NCBI RefSeq assembly: GCF_019933235.1
Contig: NZ_CP082945.1
Location: 2,852,001-2,916,000, forward strand
Length of the DNA stretch: 64,000 nt
Reading direction: 5' to 3'
From: Streptomyces angustmyceticus
GTDB taxonomy: Bacteria > Actinomycetota > Actinomycetes > Streptomycetales > Streptomycetaceae
In this document: in pieces, positions 38,762-46,263 of the stretch
Numbering within the stretch: the stretch's first letter is position 1
How the letters are laid out: each line of letters begins with the position of its first letter
The notes under the pieces: generated by a model
Told to the model about the DNA's origin: nothing
Seen by the model: the letters and a program-made list of their open reading frames with translations, nothing else
The model's database searches: none
Position numbers and translations under genes: made by a program

Positions 38762-38794
38762 ACTAACGGCAATGTTACTAACATAGACGTTAGT
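38762..38794. promoter_or_regulatory. Nested dyad operator candidate upstream of the ATPase gene
   Basis: The outer arms ACTAACG (38762-38768) and CGTTAGT (38788-38794) and the inner arms ATGTTA (38772-38777) and TAACAT (38779-38784) share one centre at 38778. It lies 18 bp before the GTG start of the ATPase gene, over the probable promoter. A dimeric TetR- or XRE-type repressor is the simplest reader. Confidence 0.6.
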
Positions 38795-39038
38795 CACCCC
38801 CCGCCGTCACTCACGAGCGCGAACCGTGGATCTGTGCCGCGAGAACAGAGCCGCAGTCCTCGCCGTTCTCGATCGCTTTGCCCCGATCACGATCGTCTCC
38901 GCTCACGGCAAGGAACGGACGGACTCAACGGAGAGCGGAAGAGGCAACGGGCAACCCCGTCGAACCCCGATTCTTGAGGCACGTCTCGTGCCAGACTCAT
39001 TCCCGGATGCGAAGCGAAACGACTCCGTCACGATAAGT

Positions 39039-39074
39039 GTTCACCGCCGACGGTCTTCGCGTCGGCCAGTGAAC
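39039..39074. promoter_or_regulatory. Interrupted inverted repeat upstream of the XRE gene
   Basis: GTTCAC (39039-39044) and CCGACG (39047-39052) are mirrored by CGTCGG (39060-39065) and GTGAAC (39069-39074), with slightly unequal spacers. The position, about 63 bp upstream of the XRE start, suits an autoregulatory operator. Confidence 0.4.
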
Positions 39075-39136
39075 GTCGAACGAAAGTTCCCCGTGGGGGC
39101 GCACAGCTGTCACGGTCGCTGTTCAAGGGGAGGTTA

Positions 39137-40391
39137 ATGATGAGTACAACTTTGCGTTTCGGCCCGGAACTTCGCCGTCTGCGACAGGAAACGGGTCTTA
39201 CTCTGACCGAGTTATCCATGGCGCTCAACTACGACAAGGGGCACCTCAGCAAGGTCGAGCGCGGGGAGCGTGCCGCGTCCCCCGATCTGGCCCGGCGGTG
39301 CGACGCCTTCCTCGGCGCGAACGGCGAGCTGCAGCGCCTGGCCATCCGCCCCGAGACCGACTCGGACACCACCGACCCCCCGGCCGCCCCGAGCCTCCTG
39401 CTCGTCGGACGTCGGACGTCGGGCGGTCCTCGCGGCGGGTACGGGTTCGCTGATCGGCCTCGGCCTGAAACTCGGCGGTCGGGCGCCCTCTGCCGCCGAT
39501 CCCCTCCTTCCCTCCTTCCGGATGCAATTCGACCAGCTGCGACAGCTCGGCCAGTCCACCGCGCCGAAGCTCCTGCTTCCCCTGCTGGAGACGCAAACGC
39601 GCACCGTCGCCGGGCTGGCCGCCGACACCCCGTCCGCCACTCGGGCCCCCGCGCTCCTGCTCGCGTCGCGGTTCGCGGAGTTCACCGGCTGGATGGCCCA
39701 GGAGGCCGGGGACAGTGATGCGGCACTCCGCTGGACCGGTGAGGCCGCCGAACTGGCGCGCGTCGGGGGCGATCCGTACCTCGGTTCCTACGCGCTCGTG
39801 CGACGCGCCCTGGTCACGCTCTACGGCGGGGACGCCGCAAGCACCGTCGCGCTGGCCCGCCGGGCCCAGAGCGACGAACTCCCGCCGCGCATCCGGGGAC
39901 TCGCGGCTCAGCGGGAGGCGCAGGGGCACGCGCTCGTCGGCGACGAACGCGACTGCCTCCGCAGCCTCGACAGAGCGCGGGAGTTGCTCGACAGCGACGA
40001 CGCCCGCAGCGGCACCGAGCCCGTGATCGGCACCACCCACGTGAGCGATCCGGCAGCGATGACGACCGGCTGGTGCCTGCACGACCTCGGTCGCCCCAAG
40101 GCCGCCGCCGAGGCCCTCGACCAGGAGTGCCGCCGCCTCCCGCCGCACGCGCTGCGCACCCGGGCCCGGTACGGCTTCCGCAGGTCATTGGCCCACGCCG
40201 CCTCGGGAGAGGTCGAGCACGCGTGCACCATCGCCGGGGAACTCCTGGCAATGATGCCGGCCGTGCCCTCGGCGACGGTGAACAGCGACGTCCGGCGTCT
40301 CGCACGGGAACTCTCCCGGTTCCGGAGCAGCCGGGCCGTACGCGATCTGCAGCCGGCGCTGGCAGGGGTACTCGCCCCCGCGCACGACTGA
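39137..40391 (+). pseudogene. XRE-family regulator broken by a frameshift
   Basis: Two frames together make one XRE-type protein. The first (ATG 39137 or 39140, behind AGGGGAGG) encodes a helix-turn-helix domain (L-R-R-L-R-Q-E-T-G-L-T-L-T-E-L-S, H-L-S-K-V-E-R-G-E-R). At about 39407-39420 the 7 bp GGACGTC occur twice in tandem. Removing one copy would join V-G-R-R directly to A-V-L-A-A-G and restore one reading frame to 40391, a length of about 415 aa. The downstream part is an all-helical repeat region (D-A-A-L-R-W-T-G-E-A-A-E-L, like TPR) common in Streptomyces XRE proteins. As sequenced, the gene makes only the HTH part plus out-of-frame sequence. It lies just upstream of the TIR operon and may once have regulated it. 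Confidence 0.85.
39407..39420 (+). repeat. 7-bp tandem duplication causing the XRE frameshift
   Basis: GGACGTC at 39407-39413 is repeated exactly at 39414-39420. Seven is not a multiple of three, so the second copy shifts the frame. Confidence 0.85.
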
Positions 40392-40713
40392 GACCGGCTC
40401 CACGACCGGCACCGGCTCGAGCCGCCCGGCTCGCCGGACCACCCGGCCCCTCCGGATCCCACGATCCCGGCGGAACCCTCTGATCCCCGTCCGATGCATC
40501 GCGCCGCGCCCCGGCTTCACCGGGCTGCCCGCGACAGGTGACGCGCCGGGCGGCGCACCTCCATCCGTACGCCCTCCCGTGGCCGCGGCATGCCGTCACA
40601 CGGTCGGGACCTCATGGCCCACGCGGACCGGGGCCCCGGAACCCAGCCCCACGGCCCCCGCGCTCGTGCCCGTTCACCCCGTCTTCCGTCTTCGTCTCAC
40701 GAAGGGAACCTTC
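40392..40713. other. Intergenic region before the TIR operon
   Basis: These 322 bp lie between the broken XRE gene and the TIR gene. They are G/C rich with no believable small gene. The promoter of the TIR operon is probably here, but no box is obvious. Confidence 0.5.
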
Positions 40714-41508
40714 ATGCCCGACGTCTTCGTCAACTACCGCACAGGCGACGAGGAATCCGCCGCGACCATGATCGCTCGGGAGCTCTCCCGACGGTTCGGC
40801 GCCGAGCGGATCTTCTTCGCCAGCAACTCGATCGAACTCGGACACCGCTTCCCGGTGGAGCTGGTCAGGGCGGTGGAGGAGTGCGAGGCGCTCCTCGCCG
40901 TGATCGGCCCGCGCTGGGCGGAGGTGCAGGGGGCCGATGGCCGCCCCGCCCTCGAAGCCGAGCAGGACTGGACCCGGCGTGAGATCCAGAGCGCACTCGA
41001 CCGCGGGGTCCTGGTGATCCCCGTGCTCGTCGGAAAGGCCACGCGGATCGACCGCGCCGTCCTCCCGAACGACCTGCGGGAGCTGGCGGACTGCCAGTAC
41101 CGGCGGTTCGACCACCGCAACGCCGAGTCGGACCTGACGGCGCTCGGCGACGCTCTCGCCCGGCTGCTGCCCGACCTGGGCGCGGTGGACCGCGACGTCC
41201 TAGCGGCGCGGGACCGGGCGGAGGCGAAGTCCCGCAAGAAGTCGGGCCAGGATGCCGGGCACACCAGGATGCGGACGCGCGACGTCGAACAGCGCGTGCG
41301 CGGTGGCATCGGAAACCTCAACGGAGACCTGTCCGGCACCTTCGTCAACGAGCCGCAGGGGCCCGTGAACACCGGTCGGGGCCATCAGTACAACGCACCT
41401 CACTTCGAGGGCGACAACACCGGGCTCCAGTTCACGGCGGGCGACAACAGCGGTACGGTCCACCAGCGCTTCGAGCGCGAGCGCCGGCACGCGGACGACG
41501 GACGATGA
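40714..41508 (+). CDS. TIR-domain protein with C-terminal glycine-rich signalling motif
   Basis: The 264-aa protein starts at ATG 40714 behind GAAGGGA. Residues about 2-145 are a bacterial TIR domain: D-V-F-V-N-Y-R-T-G-D, I-F-F-A-S-N-S-I-E-L-G, L-L-A-V-I-G-P-R-W and V-L-V-I-P-V-L-V-G. The glutamate in F-P-V-E-L-V is at the place of the NADase glutamate in active TIR enzymes (inference). After a basic linker (about 165-190), residues about 195-255 are Gly/Asn/Asp rich and contain V-N-E-P-Q-G-P-V-N (from residue 211) through G-H-Q-Y, then G-D-N-T-G and G-D-N-S-G repeats like a beta-solenoid or amyloid motif. The next protein starts with almost the same motif. The stop overlaps the next ATG (ATGA). 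It is probably the NAD-cleaving effector of a defence system. Confidence 0.88.
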   Translation: MPDVFVNYRTGDEESAATMIARELSRRFGAERIFFASNSIELGHRFPVELVRAVEECEALLAVIGPRWAEVQGADGRPALEAEQDWTRREIQSALDRGVLVIPVLVGKATRIDRAVLPNDLRELADCQYRRFDHRNAESDLTALGDALARLLPDLGAVDRDVLAARDRAEAKSRKKSGQDAGHTRMRTRDVEQRVRGGIGNLNGDLSGTFVNEPQGPVNTGRGHQYNAPHFEGDNTGLQFTAGDNSGTVHQRFERERRHADDGR

Positions 41509-43490
41509 CCGAGCAGGACCGCGTCACCGTCAACGATCCGCGCGGCCCGGTGAACAACAGCGAGGGGCACCAGTACGTCTTCTACGGCGTCGGCGCTGAC
41601 TGGATGATCCGCAAAGGGGTCGAGTCCCTCCGGATCACCCGCGAGGACCGGGTGCGCCTGGCCGACCGGTTCGTTCCGCCGGTGGGCTACCGCGTTGCCG
41701 CCGACCGTCTGGAGAAGCCCGGATCAGTAGTGCTGCTGGAGGCTCCGCCCGGCAGCGGTCGCCGCGCCGCGGCGGTCATGCTGCTGCACGAGCTCGGTGA
41801 GGATGAGGGCGACGACGAGGGGGACCGGTTCGAGGAGCTTCCCGCCACGGGCACGGACGAAGTCCCTCTCGCCCCCGGGGAGGGGGACCGCTTCCTCCTC
41901 GACCTCTCCGGGATCACCGACGAGGCGGAGTACGCCGAGGCCCAGCACCCCCTGGCCGTGCTCCGGTCACAGGTCCAGGAGGCGGGGGCCTACATGGCCG
42001 TCGTCCTGCCCTCCGGCATGGAGCACGCCCACGCGCCGGACCTCGAACCGCACACGGTGACGCTGGGGCGCCCCAGGGGCATCGCCGTCGTCACCCGGTA
42101 CCTCCGCATGGACCGGATGGCCTTCCGCCCGGCGGATCTGGGGAGTCCCAGCCTCCAGCGCCTGTGCGCCGGCTCCCCCATGCGGGAACTGGCGCGGCTC
42201 GCGGGGCTGGTGAGGGCCGCTCGCGACAGCGGCCGGTTCGGCACCTGCTTCGCGGGATGGCTCGACCAGGCGATGCACGCGGTGACCGACCGGGCCGGTG
42301 AGGTGGGCCGGCAGGTGGCCACGGTCCGCACCACACCCGAGCGAGCCCTGCTGCTCGCGACAGCGATGTTCGAGGAGGTCCGCGCCGACACCGTCTACGA
42401 GGCATGGCACGGCCTGATGAGGACGGTGAGGCACGAGGAGGAGGCGACGACCGAGCTTGCGCGGACGGATTTCAGGGAGCGGTTGGCGGCCCTTGAGATC
42501 GAGCGGGACCCGGACGGACGGCTCCGCTTCGAGCGACTGGCCTACGCCGACGCGGTACGGAGGTACTTCTGGGCGAACTTCCCCGGGGTGCGCGACGACC
42601 TCAGGGACTGGATCGGCCGTGCCGCCGGGCTCCGCGGCCTCACCACGGACGACCGGGTGAACGTCGCCATCCGCTTCGGCGAGCGGTCCCTGGCCGTCGG
42701 GCGGCCCGACCACCTCTTCGACGTTGTGGTCCGCTGGGCGGACAGCGCGACCGGCGCGTCCTGCGACTCGCGAGCCGTGGCGGCCCTCGAACTCGGCCTC
42801 GGCCACGAGAGGTTCGGGGGATGGTTCCGCAAGCGGGTGTACGAGTGCGTGAGGCCCGGCCCCTTGTCGGACGGCCTCGTCCGCGTCCTGACCGTCGCGT
42901 GCCGGCAGAGCCTCGGCGCGACACACCCGCATCAGGCGATGGTGCGGCTCCACTACCTCGCCGTACGGAAGGGAGGGGCGGCGAGCGAAGCCCGGGAGGC
43001 CCTTCTCGACCTCGGCGGTCGCGACCGTCGGCTCTACCGACTGCTGATCGACCGCCTGCGGTACCGGGTGCATCGGGAGCCTCGCGGGGCGGAGCCCCAT
43101 CTCGGGCTGCTCGCTGAGCTGTTGAAGAGCGAGCGGGCACCGGATCAGCCCCCGTGGCCGGACCTGTTCCTGGGCTGGGAGACGGTTTTCTCCCAGCCGC
43201 CGACGGAGCTCTGGAAACCGCTGGTGAGCAGTTGGCTGACGGCCGCGGCGGTCGACAGCACGCGGGAGATGGCGCTGGGCGTGATGGTCGGTGCGACGCG
43301 CGGCCGCGCAGCCGCTCTCCACCGCCTCTACGCCATCGCCTGCGACTGGGCGGGAACCACGAGCCGTCCCTCCCGGGCGGCGGCCGTCGCCGCCCTCTTC
43401 TGGCAGCACATCGACCACGCGCAATACGCCCGCACGGAGACCACGGGGCGTGCGGACGCCGGACCACGGACCACGGAAGAGGCACGATGA
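41505..43490 (+). CDS. Large TIR-associated protein with degenerate P-loop
   Basis: The 661-aa protein is translated in an ATGA overlap with the TIR gene. Residues 9-24 (V-N-D-P-R-G-P-V-N, then G-H-Q-Y) match the TIR protein's C-terminal motif. Residues 80-87 read A-P-P-G-S-G-R-R, a Walker A shape with Arg in place of the catalytic Lys. A hydrophobic strand F-L-L-D-L-S-G-I at about 130 could be the Walker B position. The rest (about 180-650) is mostly helical, with no recognised repeat or enzyme. By position and motif it could be the sensor or scaffold that holds the TIR effector, like an NLR-type partner, but nucleotide hydrolysis is doubtful. Its stop overlaps the next start by 4 nt. Confidence 0.85.
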   Translation: MTEQDRVTVNDPRGPVNNSEGHQYVFYGVGADWMIRKGVESLRITREDRVRLADRFVPPVGYRVAADRLEKPGSVVLLEAPPGSGRRAAAVMLLHELGEDEGDDEGDRFEELPATGTDEVPLAPGEGDRFLLDLSGITDEAEYAEAQHPLAVLRSQVQEAGAYMAVVLPSGMEHAHAPDLEPHTVTLGRPRGIAVVTRYLRMDRMAFRPADLGSPSLQRLCAGSPMRELARLAGLVRAARDSGRFGTCFAGWLDQAMHAVTDRAGEVGRQVATVRTTPERALLLATAMFEEVRADTVYEAWHGLMRTVRHEEEATTELARTDFRERLAALEIERDPDGRLRFERLAYADAVRRYFWANFPGVRDDLRDWIGRAAGLRGLTTDDRVNVAIRFGERSLAVGRPDHLFDVVVRWADSATGASCDSRAVAALELGLGHERFGGWFRKRVYECVRPGPLSDGLVRVLTVACRQSLGATHPHQAMVRLHYLAVRKGGAASEAREALLDLGGRDRRLYRLLIDRLRYRVHREPRGAEPHLGLLAELLKSERAPDQPPWPDLFLGWETVFSQPPTELWKPLVSSWLTAAAVDSTREMALGVMVGATRGRAAALHRLYAIACDWAGTTSRPSRAAAVAALFWQHIDHAQYARTETTGRADAGPRTTEEAR

Positions 43491-44851
43491 AACACCGCTT
43501 TCCCAGCCTGCTGTTCGTCGCTCTCTGCGGCCTCGCACCGGCTGCGCTCGGAAACCTCCTGAGCTGGTCGGCGTGGCTATGGGGCTTCATGTCCATGGTC
43601 ACGGTCTCCGGCTCCCTGCTGCTCGTGATGACAGTCCTCAGCGGCGGCCGCGCGTCAGCCGACCCGTACGAGCCCGGAGAACCGGAGCCGCCCGCCACGC
43701 CGGCGGAGCCGCCGTACCAGGAGACGCGGGTGGTCGACGCGGCACTGCCGAGCGCGGCGGACGGCTACGACTTCCTCTTCTCCGCCACCGTGTGGTGGAG
43801 GCCGGCTCTCGACCGTGCCGAACCGTCCAGCGGCGCCTCCCCGGCCCTCGCCGTGTCCTCGATCGTCAGCCGGGCCCTGGAGGTCGTCCAGCGCGAAGAG
43901 CCCGGCCGGGCGAGCTTCGCGCGGCATCTCCTCGAAGGCGAGCTGGGTGTCCCGCTCCCGGACCTGAGCGGACGGGTGAAGGCCTTGGCGGCCGATGTGA
44001 CGCTGGCCCTCGCCCCCGCCGACCGCGAGCGCCTGCGGAAGTTGAACGACCTCCGCAAGGACGAGGAGATCTGGGAGTACGAGCGTCAGCACGAGCGCAA
44101 CAAGCGGCGCTACCTCGGAGACGACGTGCTCAAGAGCGCGGGCAGCGCGGTGGTGTGGTGGCTGGCCCGTCACGAGAACGAAATCGAGACGGCGGTCGAC
44201 ATGATCGGCCCGCTCGCCCGGATCGCGGCGGCGGCCAACGACGAAGAGGTGCCCGAGCTCTTCCGCCACCTGCTCGCCGCCCGTGAACGCGCGGAGCGAA
44301 ACGACCGTCGGCGGTCCGCTGTGGGACGGTCACGGCCAGGGAGGAGGGGCGTTCGACCGCGAGGAGGAAGTAGGGGTGTCGGATCGGCTGCTGCTGTTGC
44401 TGACGGCGGTGGGCCTGAAGCCGGACATGGACGAGTACACGGTGTTCGTGCACCGTGTGGTGCGGAGCCTGGAAGCGGCCGGACTGGACGAGGCCGCCGA
44501 GGAGATCAGGCGAACCCTTCTCCCGGCGCCCGACGAATGCGGGGACGAGGGACCGGAGGGTGGCCCTTCGAGCGAGGGAGGCACCACCGGGCCCTGGTCG
44601 GCAGGCTTCCCCGACCCCGAGAGCTCGCCGTCCAGCAACGCGGCCGCGGCCCCGGATGCCGACGCAGATACGGGCAGGTTCAAGCCGGGGACGGCAGGGA
44701 CCGGCACAGGCGAACAAGACCAAAGCCGGTGGGAGACAAGCGGAGACAACACGGCATCTCCGCACTTCTGGGAAACCTCGCACACCCCGCACCGGCCCAC
44801 CGCACCTCGTACGAGGGACGAGGACTACGAGGACGGGAACTGACCCTATAG
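43487..44851 (+). CDS. Membrane protein of the TIR operon, uncertain 3' end
   Basis: The ATG at 43487 overlaps the previous stop (ATGA). Residues about 5-22 and 28-51 are two membrane helices. A Pro/Glu-rich linker and a long cytoplasmic helical part follow (Y-D-F-L-F-S-A-T-V-W-W-R-P, Y-E-R-Q-H-E-R-N-K-R-R-Y-L, A-V-V-W-W-L-A-R-H). The frame stays open to 44851, but from about 44285 it turns into low-complexity Arg/Gly sequence with poor G/C at third positions, while another frame becomes coding-like. The real protein probably ends near residue 265, or a frameshift joins it to the next frame. It may tether the TIR complex to the membrane. No family is recognised. Confidence 0.72.
   Translation: MKHRFPSLLFVALCGLAPAALGNLLSWSAWLWGFMSMVTVSGSLLLVMTVLSGGRASADPYEPGEPEPPATPAEPPYQETRVVDAALPSAADGYDFLFSATVWWRPALDRAEPSSGASPALAVSSIVSRALEVVQREEPGRASFARHLLEGELGVPLPDLSGRVKALAADVTLALAPADRERLRKLNDLRKDEEIWEYERQHERNKRRYLGDDVLKSAGSAVVWWLARHENEIETAVDMIGPLARIAAAANDEEVPELFRHLLAARERAERNDRRRSAVGRSRPGRRGVRPRGGSRGVGSAAAVADGGGPEAGHGRVHGVRAPCGAEPGSGRTGRGRRGDQANPSPGARRMRGRGTGGWPFERGRHHRALVGRLPRPRELAVQQRGRGPGCRRRYGQVQAGDGRDRHRRTRPKPVGDKRRQHGISALLGNLAHPAPAHRTSYEGRGLRGRELTL
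44376..44843 (+). CDS. Small helical protein at the end of the TIR operon
   Basis: GTG 44376 follows GAGGAGGAAG with good spacing, giving 155 aa; an earlier GTG at 44283 would add 31 residues but has no ribosome binding site. Residues about 1-50 form a compact helical unit (D-R-L-L-L-L-L-T-A-V-G-L, T-V-F-V-H-R-V-V-R-S-L-E-A-A-G-L-D-E-A-A). The rest is Gly/Pro/Ser/Asp rich and likely disordered. The helical unit could be a small adaptor (effector-associated-like) domain, which is inference. It overlaps the open frame of the membrane protein gene, so either the two are fused by a frameshift or that frame is not translated here. Confidence 0.65.
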   Translation: MSDRLLLLLTAVGLKPDMDEYTVFVHRVVRSLEAAGLDEAAEEIRRTLLPAPDECGDEGPEGGPSSEGGTTGPWSAGFPDPESSPSSNAAAAPDADADTGRFKPGTAGTGTGEQDQSRWETSGDNTASPHFWETSHTPHRPTAPRTRDEDYEDGN

Positions 44852-44994
44852 GCGGCCGGCTCTCCGAGGCTCCCCTCACCACACACCGTGGCCGGGGGAG
44901 CCCTTCCCTGCCCCGATGCCGATGGGGCAGCTATCCCAGCGCCACCCCAACACGGGAAAAGCCAGGGGCCCGGCCCCGAAGAGCCGTACCCTCT

Positions 44995-45059
44995 CTGACC
45001 TGCACATTCACCAAATCAGCCCTGTAGCGGTAGGTCACCCGCGACACATTGAACCGGAA
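44995..45059. repeat. Direct repeat copy 1, similar to the ychF 3' end
   Basis: These 65 bp match 49940-50004 with 8 mismatches (57/65) in the same orientation. The partner contains the last 6 codons and stop of ychF, whereas here the stop position is altered (CTA to CGA on the + strand). It is a candidate left attachment site of the 45-50 kb island, or a relic of an older ychF end. Confidence 0.75.
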
Positions 45060-45289
45060 TGTCGGAGGCTCGGCTGTCACCTGCGGTGATCGTCCGATTC
45101 AGAATACGATCCAGCGTCGATCCAGCCCCCGGGCCGACCCACCACCGGCAGCGTTCGGAACTGGCCCCGCATCGTCCCCGCCTCATCAGGACGAGTTGGT
45201 CCGGGACGCGGAGCGGTCTGCATCACGGTCCGGCAGCGGGCGGGGGCTGAGCGAACAGCTACAGCGGCGGCGGGCAAAGGCCGGCCAGG

Positions 45290-45309
45290 GAGGAAACCCG
45301 GCTTTCCTC
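45290..45309 (-). terminator. Hairpin after the distal SUKH-3 gene
   Basis: GAGGAAA (45290-45296) pairs with TTTCCTC (45303-45309) around a 6-nt loop, 4 bp past the stop of the minus-strand gene. It is short but well placed. Confidence 0.5.
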
Positions 45310-45312
45310 TCG

Positions 45313-46263
45313 CTATCGTCGTGACTCCGTGTACTTGTTGATCTCTTCCAGGGCTGCCGCCACGTTCCCTTGCTCGAAGGCGAGTCGACCGGCCGGTGCC
45401 GCCAATTCAAACCGCAGCACGCGAGGGTCACCGTTCGCCGTAATCAAGGCGCAGTCGACTCGCGGTGTCGCCGACTCAGCACTGGCACTGGCTTCGTCGA
45501 TCCTGGCCTGTGGCGCTGCCAACGTGATGTCCAGTTCAAGGGCCTCGAAGCCTGCCGCCTGCAAGCGGGCACGCAGCTCCGTGATCACGCGCAGCGCGAC
45601 GTCCTCCATGGCGCCGTCCCGAAGCGGGTATTCCAGATCAAGCGGCTCCCTACCGAACCCCATCTTCTCCCGCACATGCAGCCGGAGTATGTCCGTTCTC
45701 AGTACCGAGTGGCGATCCAGGATGAAGACCAGAACCATGGCCGTCTTCACAGCGTCGGCAACGGTGTCTTCCTCTGCCATGGGGGGCAGCAGCCATTCCT
45801 GCTTCTCCTCTGCCACACGTTCCGGCCGCTGCCCCTGAAGCAGAGCGGTGATGCCCTCCGCCGGTGAAACACCGAGGAGCCACGAGCCGCCGTGATCGAC
45901 GGAGAAGAGACGAGCCTGCTCGTCGACGGCGAGCAGAGCATCGGAGTCGGTTCGACCGAAGGGAAACAGTTTGATGCCCAGCGCCTCACTCAACCCGGCA
46001 AGCGTGCTGTGGGTGTACCGGCCGAGACGGGGATCCACTGTGCATCCCGTGGCGGCCACCTGCAGCCCGGGCACCGTGGGCCGGAAAGTCAATCCGTGAA
46101 ACTCGCGAACGCTCTGTTCTGCGGCCGGAAAGACCCCCCATCGCCCAGGACCGGACTGCGCGACCGTGCTTACGGTCTCCAATATCGCGAGCATCCCGTC
46201 GTTACCGGTATCCCTACCGGGTTGCCACCCTGCGGTGTGAAGCACGCACCTGTCATCAGTCAC
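45313..46263 (-). CDS. SUKH-3 domain protein with an extra C-terminal domain (putative immunity protein)
   Basis: The 316-aa protein starts at GTG 46263, 8 nt inside the end of the deaminase-like gene. Residues about 8-150 resemble the SUKH-3 fold: A-G-W-Q-P-G-R-D-T, E-F-H-G-L-T-F, then L-F-P-F-G-R-T and G-S-W-L-L-G. SUKH proteins are immunity factors that bind toxins of polymorphic systems. The second half (about 160-316; L-D-R-H-S-V-L-R-T-D-I-L, V-I-T-E-L-R-A-R-L) is not recognised. It closes the four-gene minus-strand operon and is the natural partner of the deaminase module just upstream. Confidence 0.8.
   Translation of the reverse strand: MTDDRCVLHTAGWQPGRDTGNDGMLAILETVSTVAQSGPGRWGVFPAAEQSVREFHGLTFRPTVPGLQVAATGCTVDPRLGRYTHSTLAGLSEALGIKLFPFGRTDSDALLAVDEQARLFSVDHGGSWLLGVSPAEGITALLQGQRPERVAEEKQEWLLPPMAEEDTVADAVKTAMVLVFILDRHSVLRTDILRLHVREKMGFGREPLDLEYPLRDGAMEDVALRVITELRARLQAAGFEALELDITLAAPQARIDEASASAESATPRVDCALITANGDPRVLRFELAAPAGRLAFEQGNVAAALEEINKYTESRR

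Larger units (their letters stand above)
38745..39136. other. Divergent control region between the ATPase and the XRE regulator
   Basis: These 392 bp hold the nested dyad at 38762-38794 next to the ATPase gene and the inverted repeat at 39039-39074 upstream of the XRE gene. No gene is seen. Confidence 0.6.
44852..45312. other. Gap between the TIR operon and the toxin island, with direct repeat copy 1
   Basis: The 461 bp include a 7-bp-stem hairpin near 44908-44930, the direct repeat at 44995-45059, and the hairpin at 45290-45309. The stretch 45060-45285 has no believable gene; short frames there look degenerate. Confidence 0.6.

Noticed and set aside
43154..43486. Upstream start for the membrane protein of the TIR operon
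   Set aside because: The frame overlaps the 661-aa gene fully, while ATG 43487 sits in a typical ATGA coupling site.
44995..45059. Terminal inverted repeat of an insertion sequence
   Set aside because: The two 65-bp copies are in direct, not inverted, orientation and no transposase lies between them.
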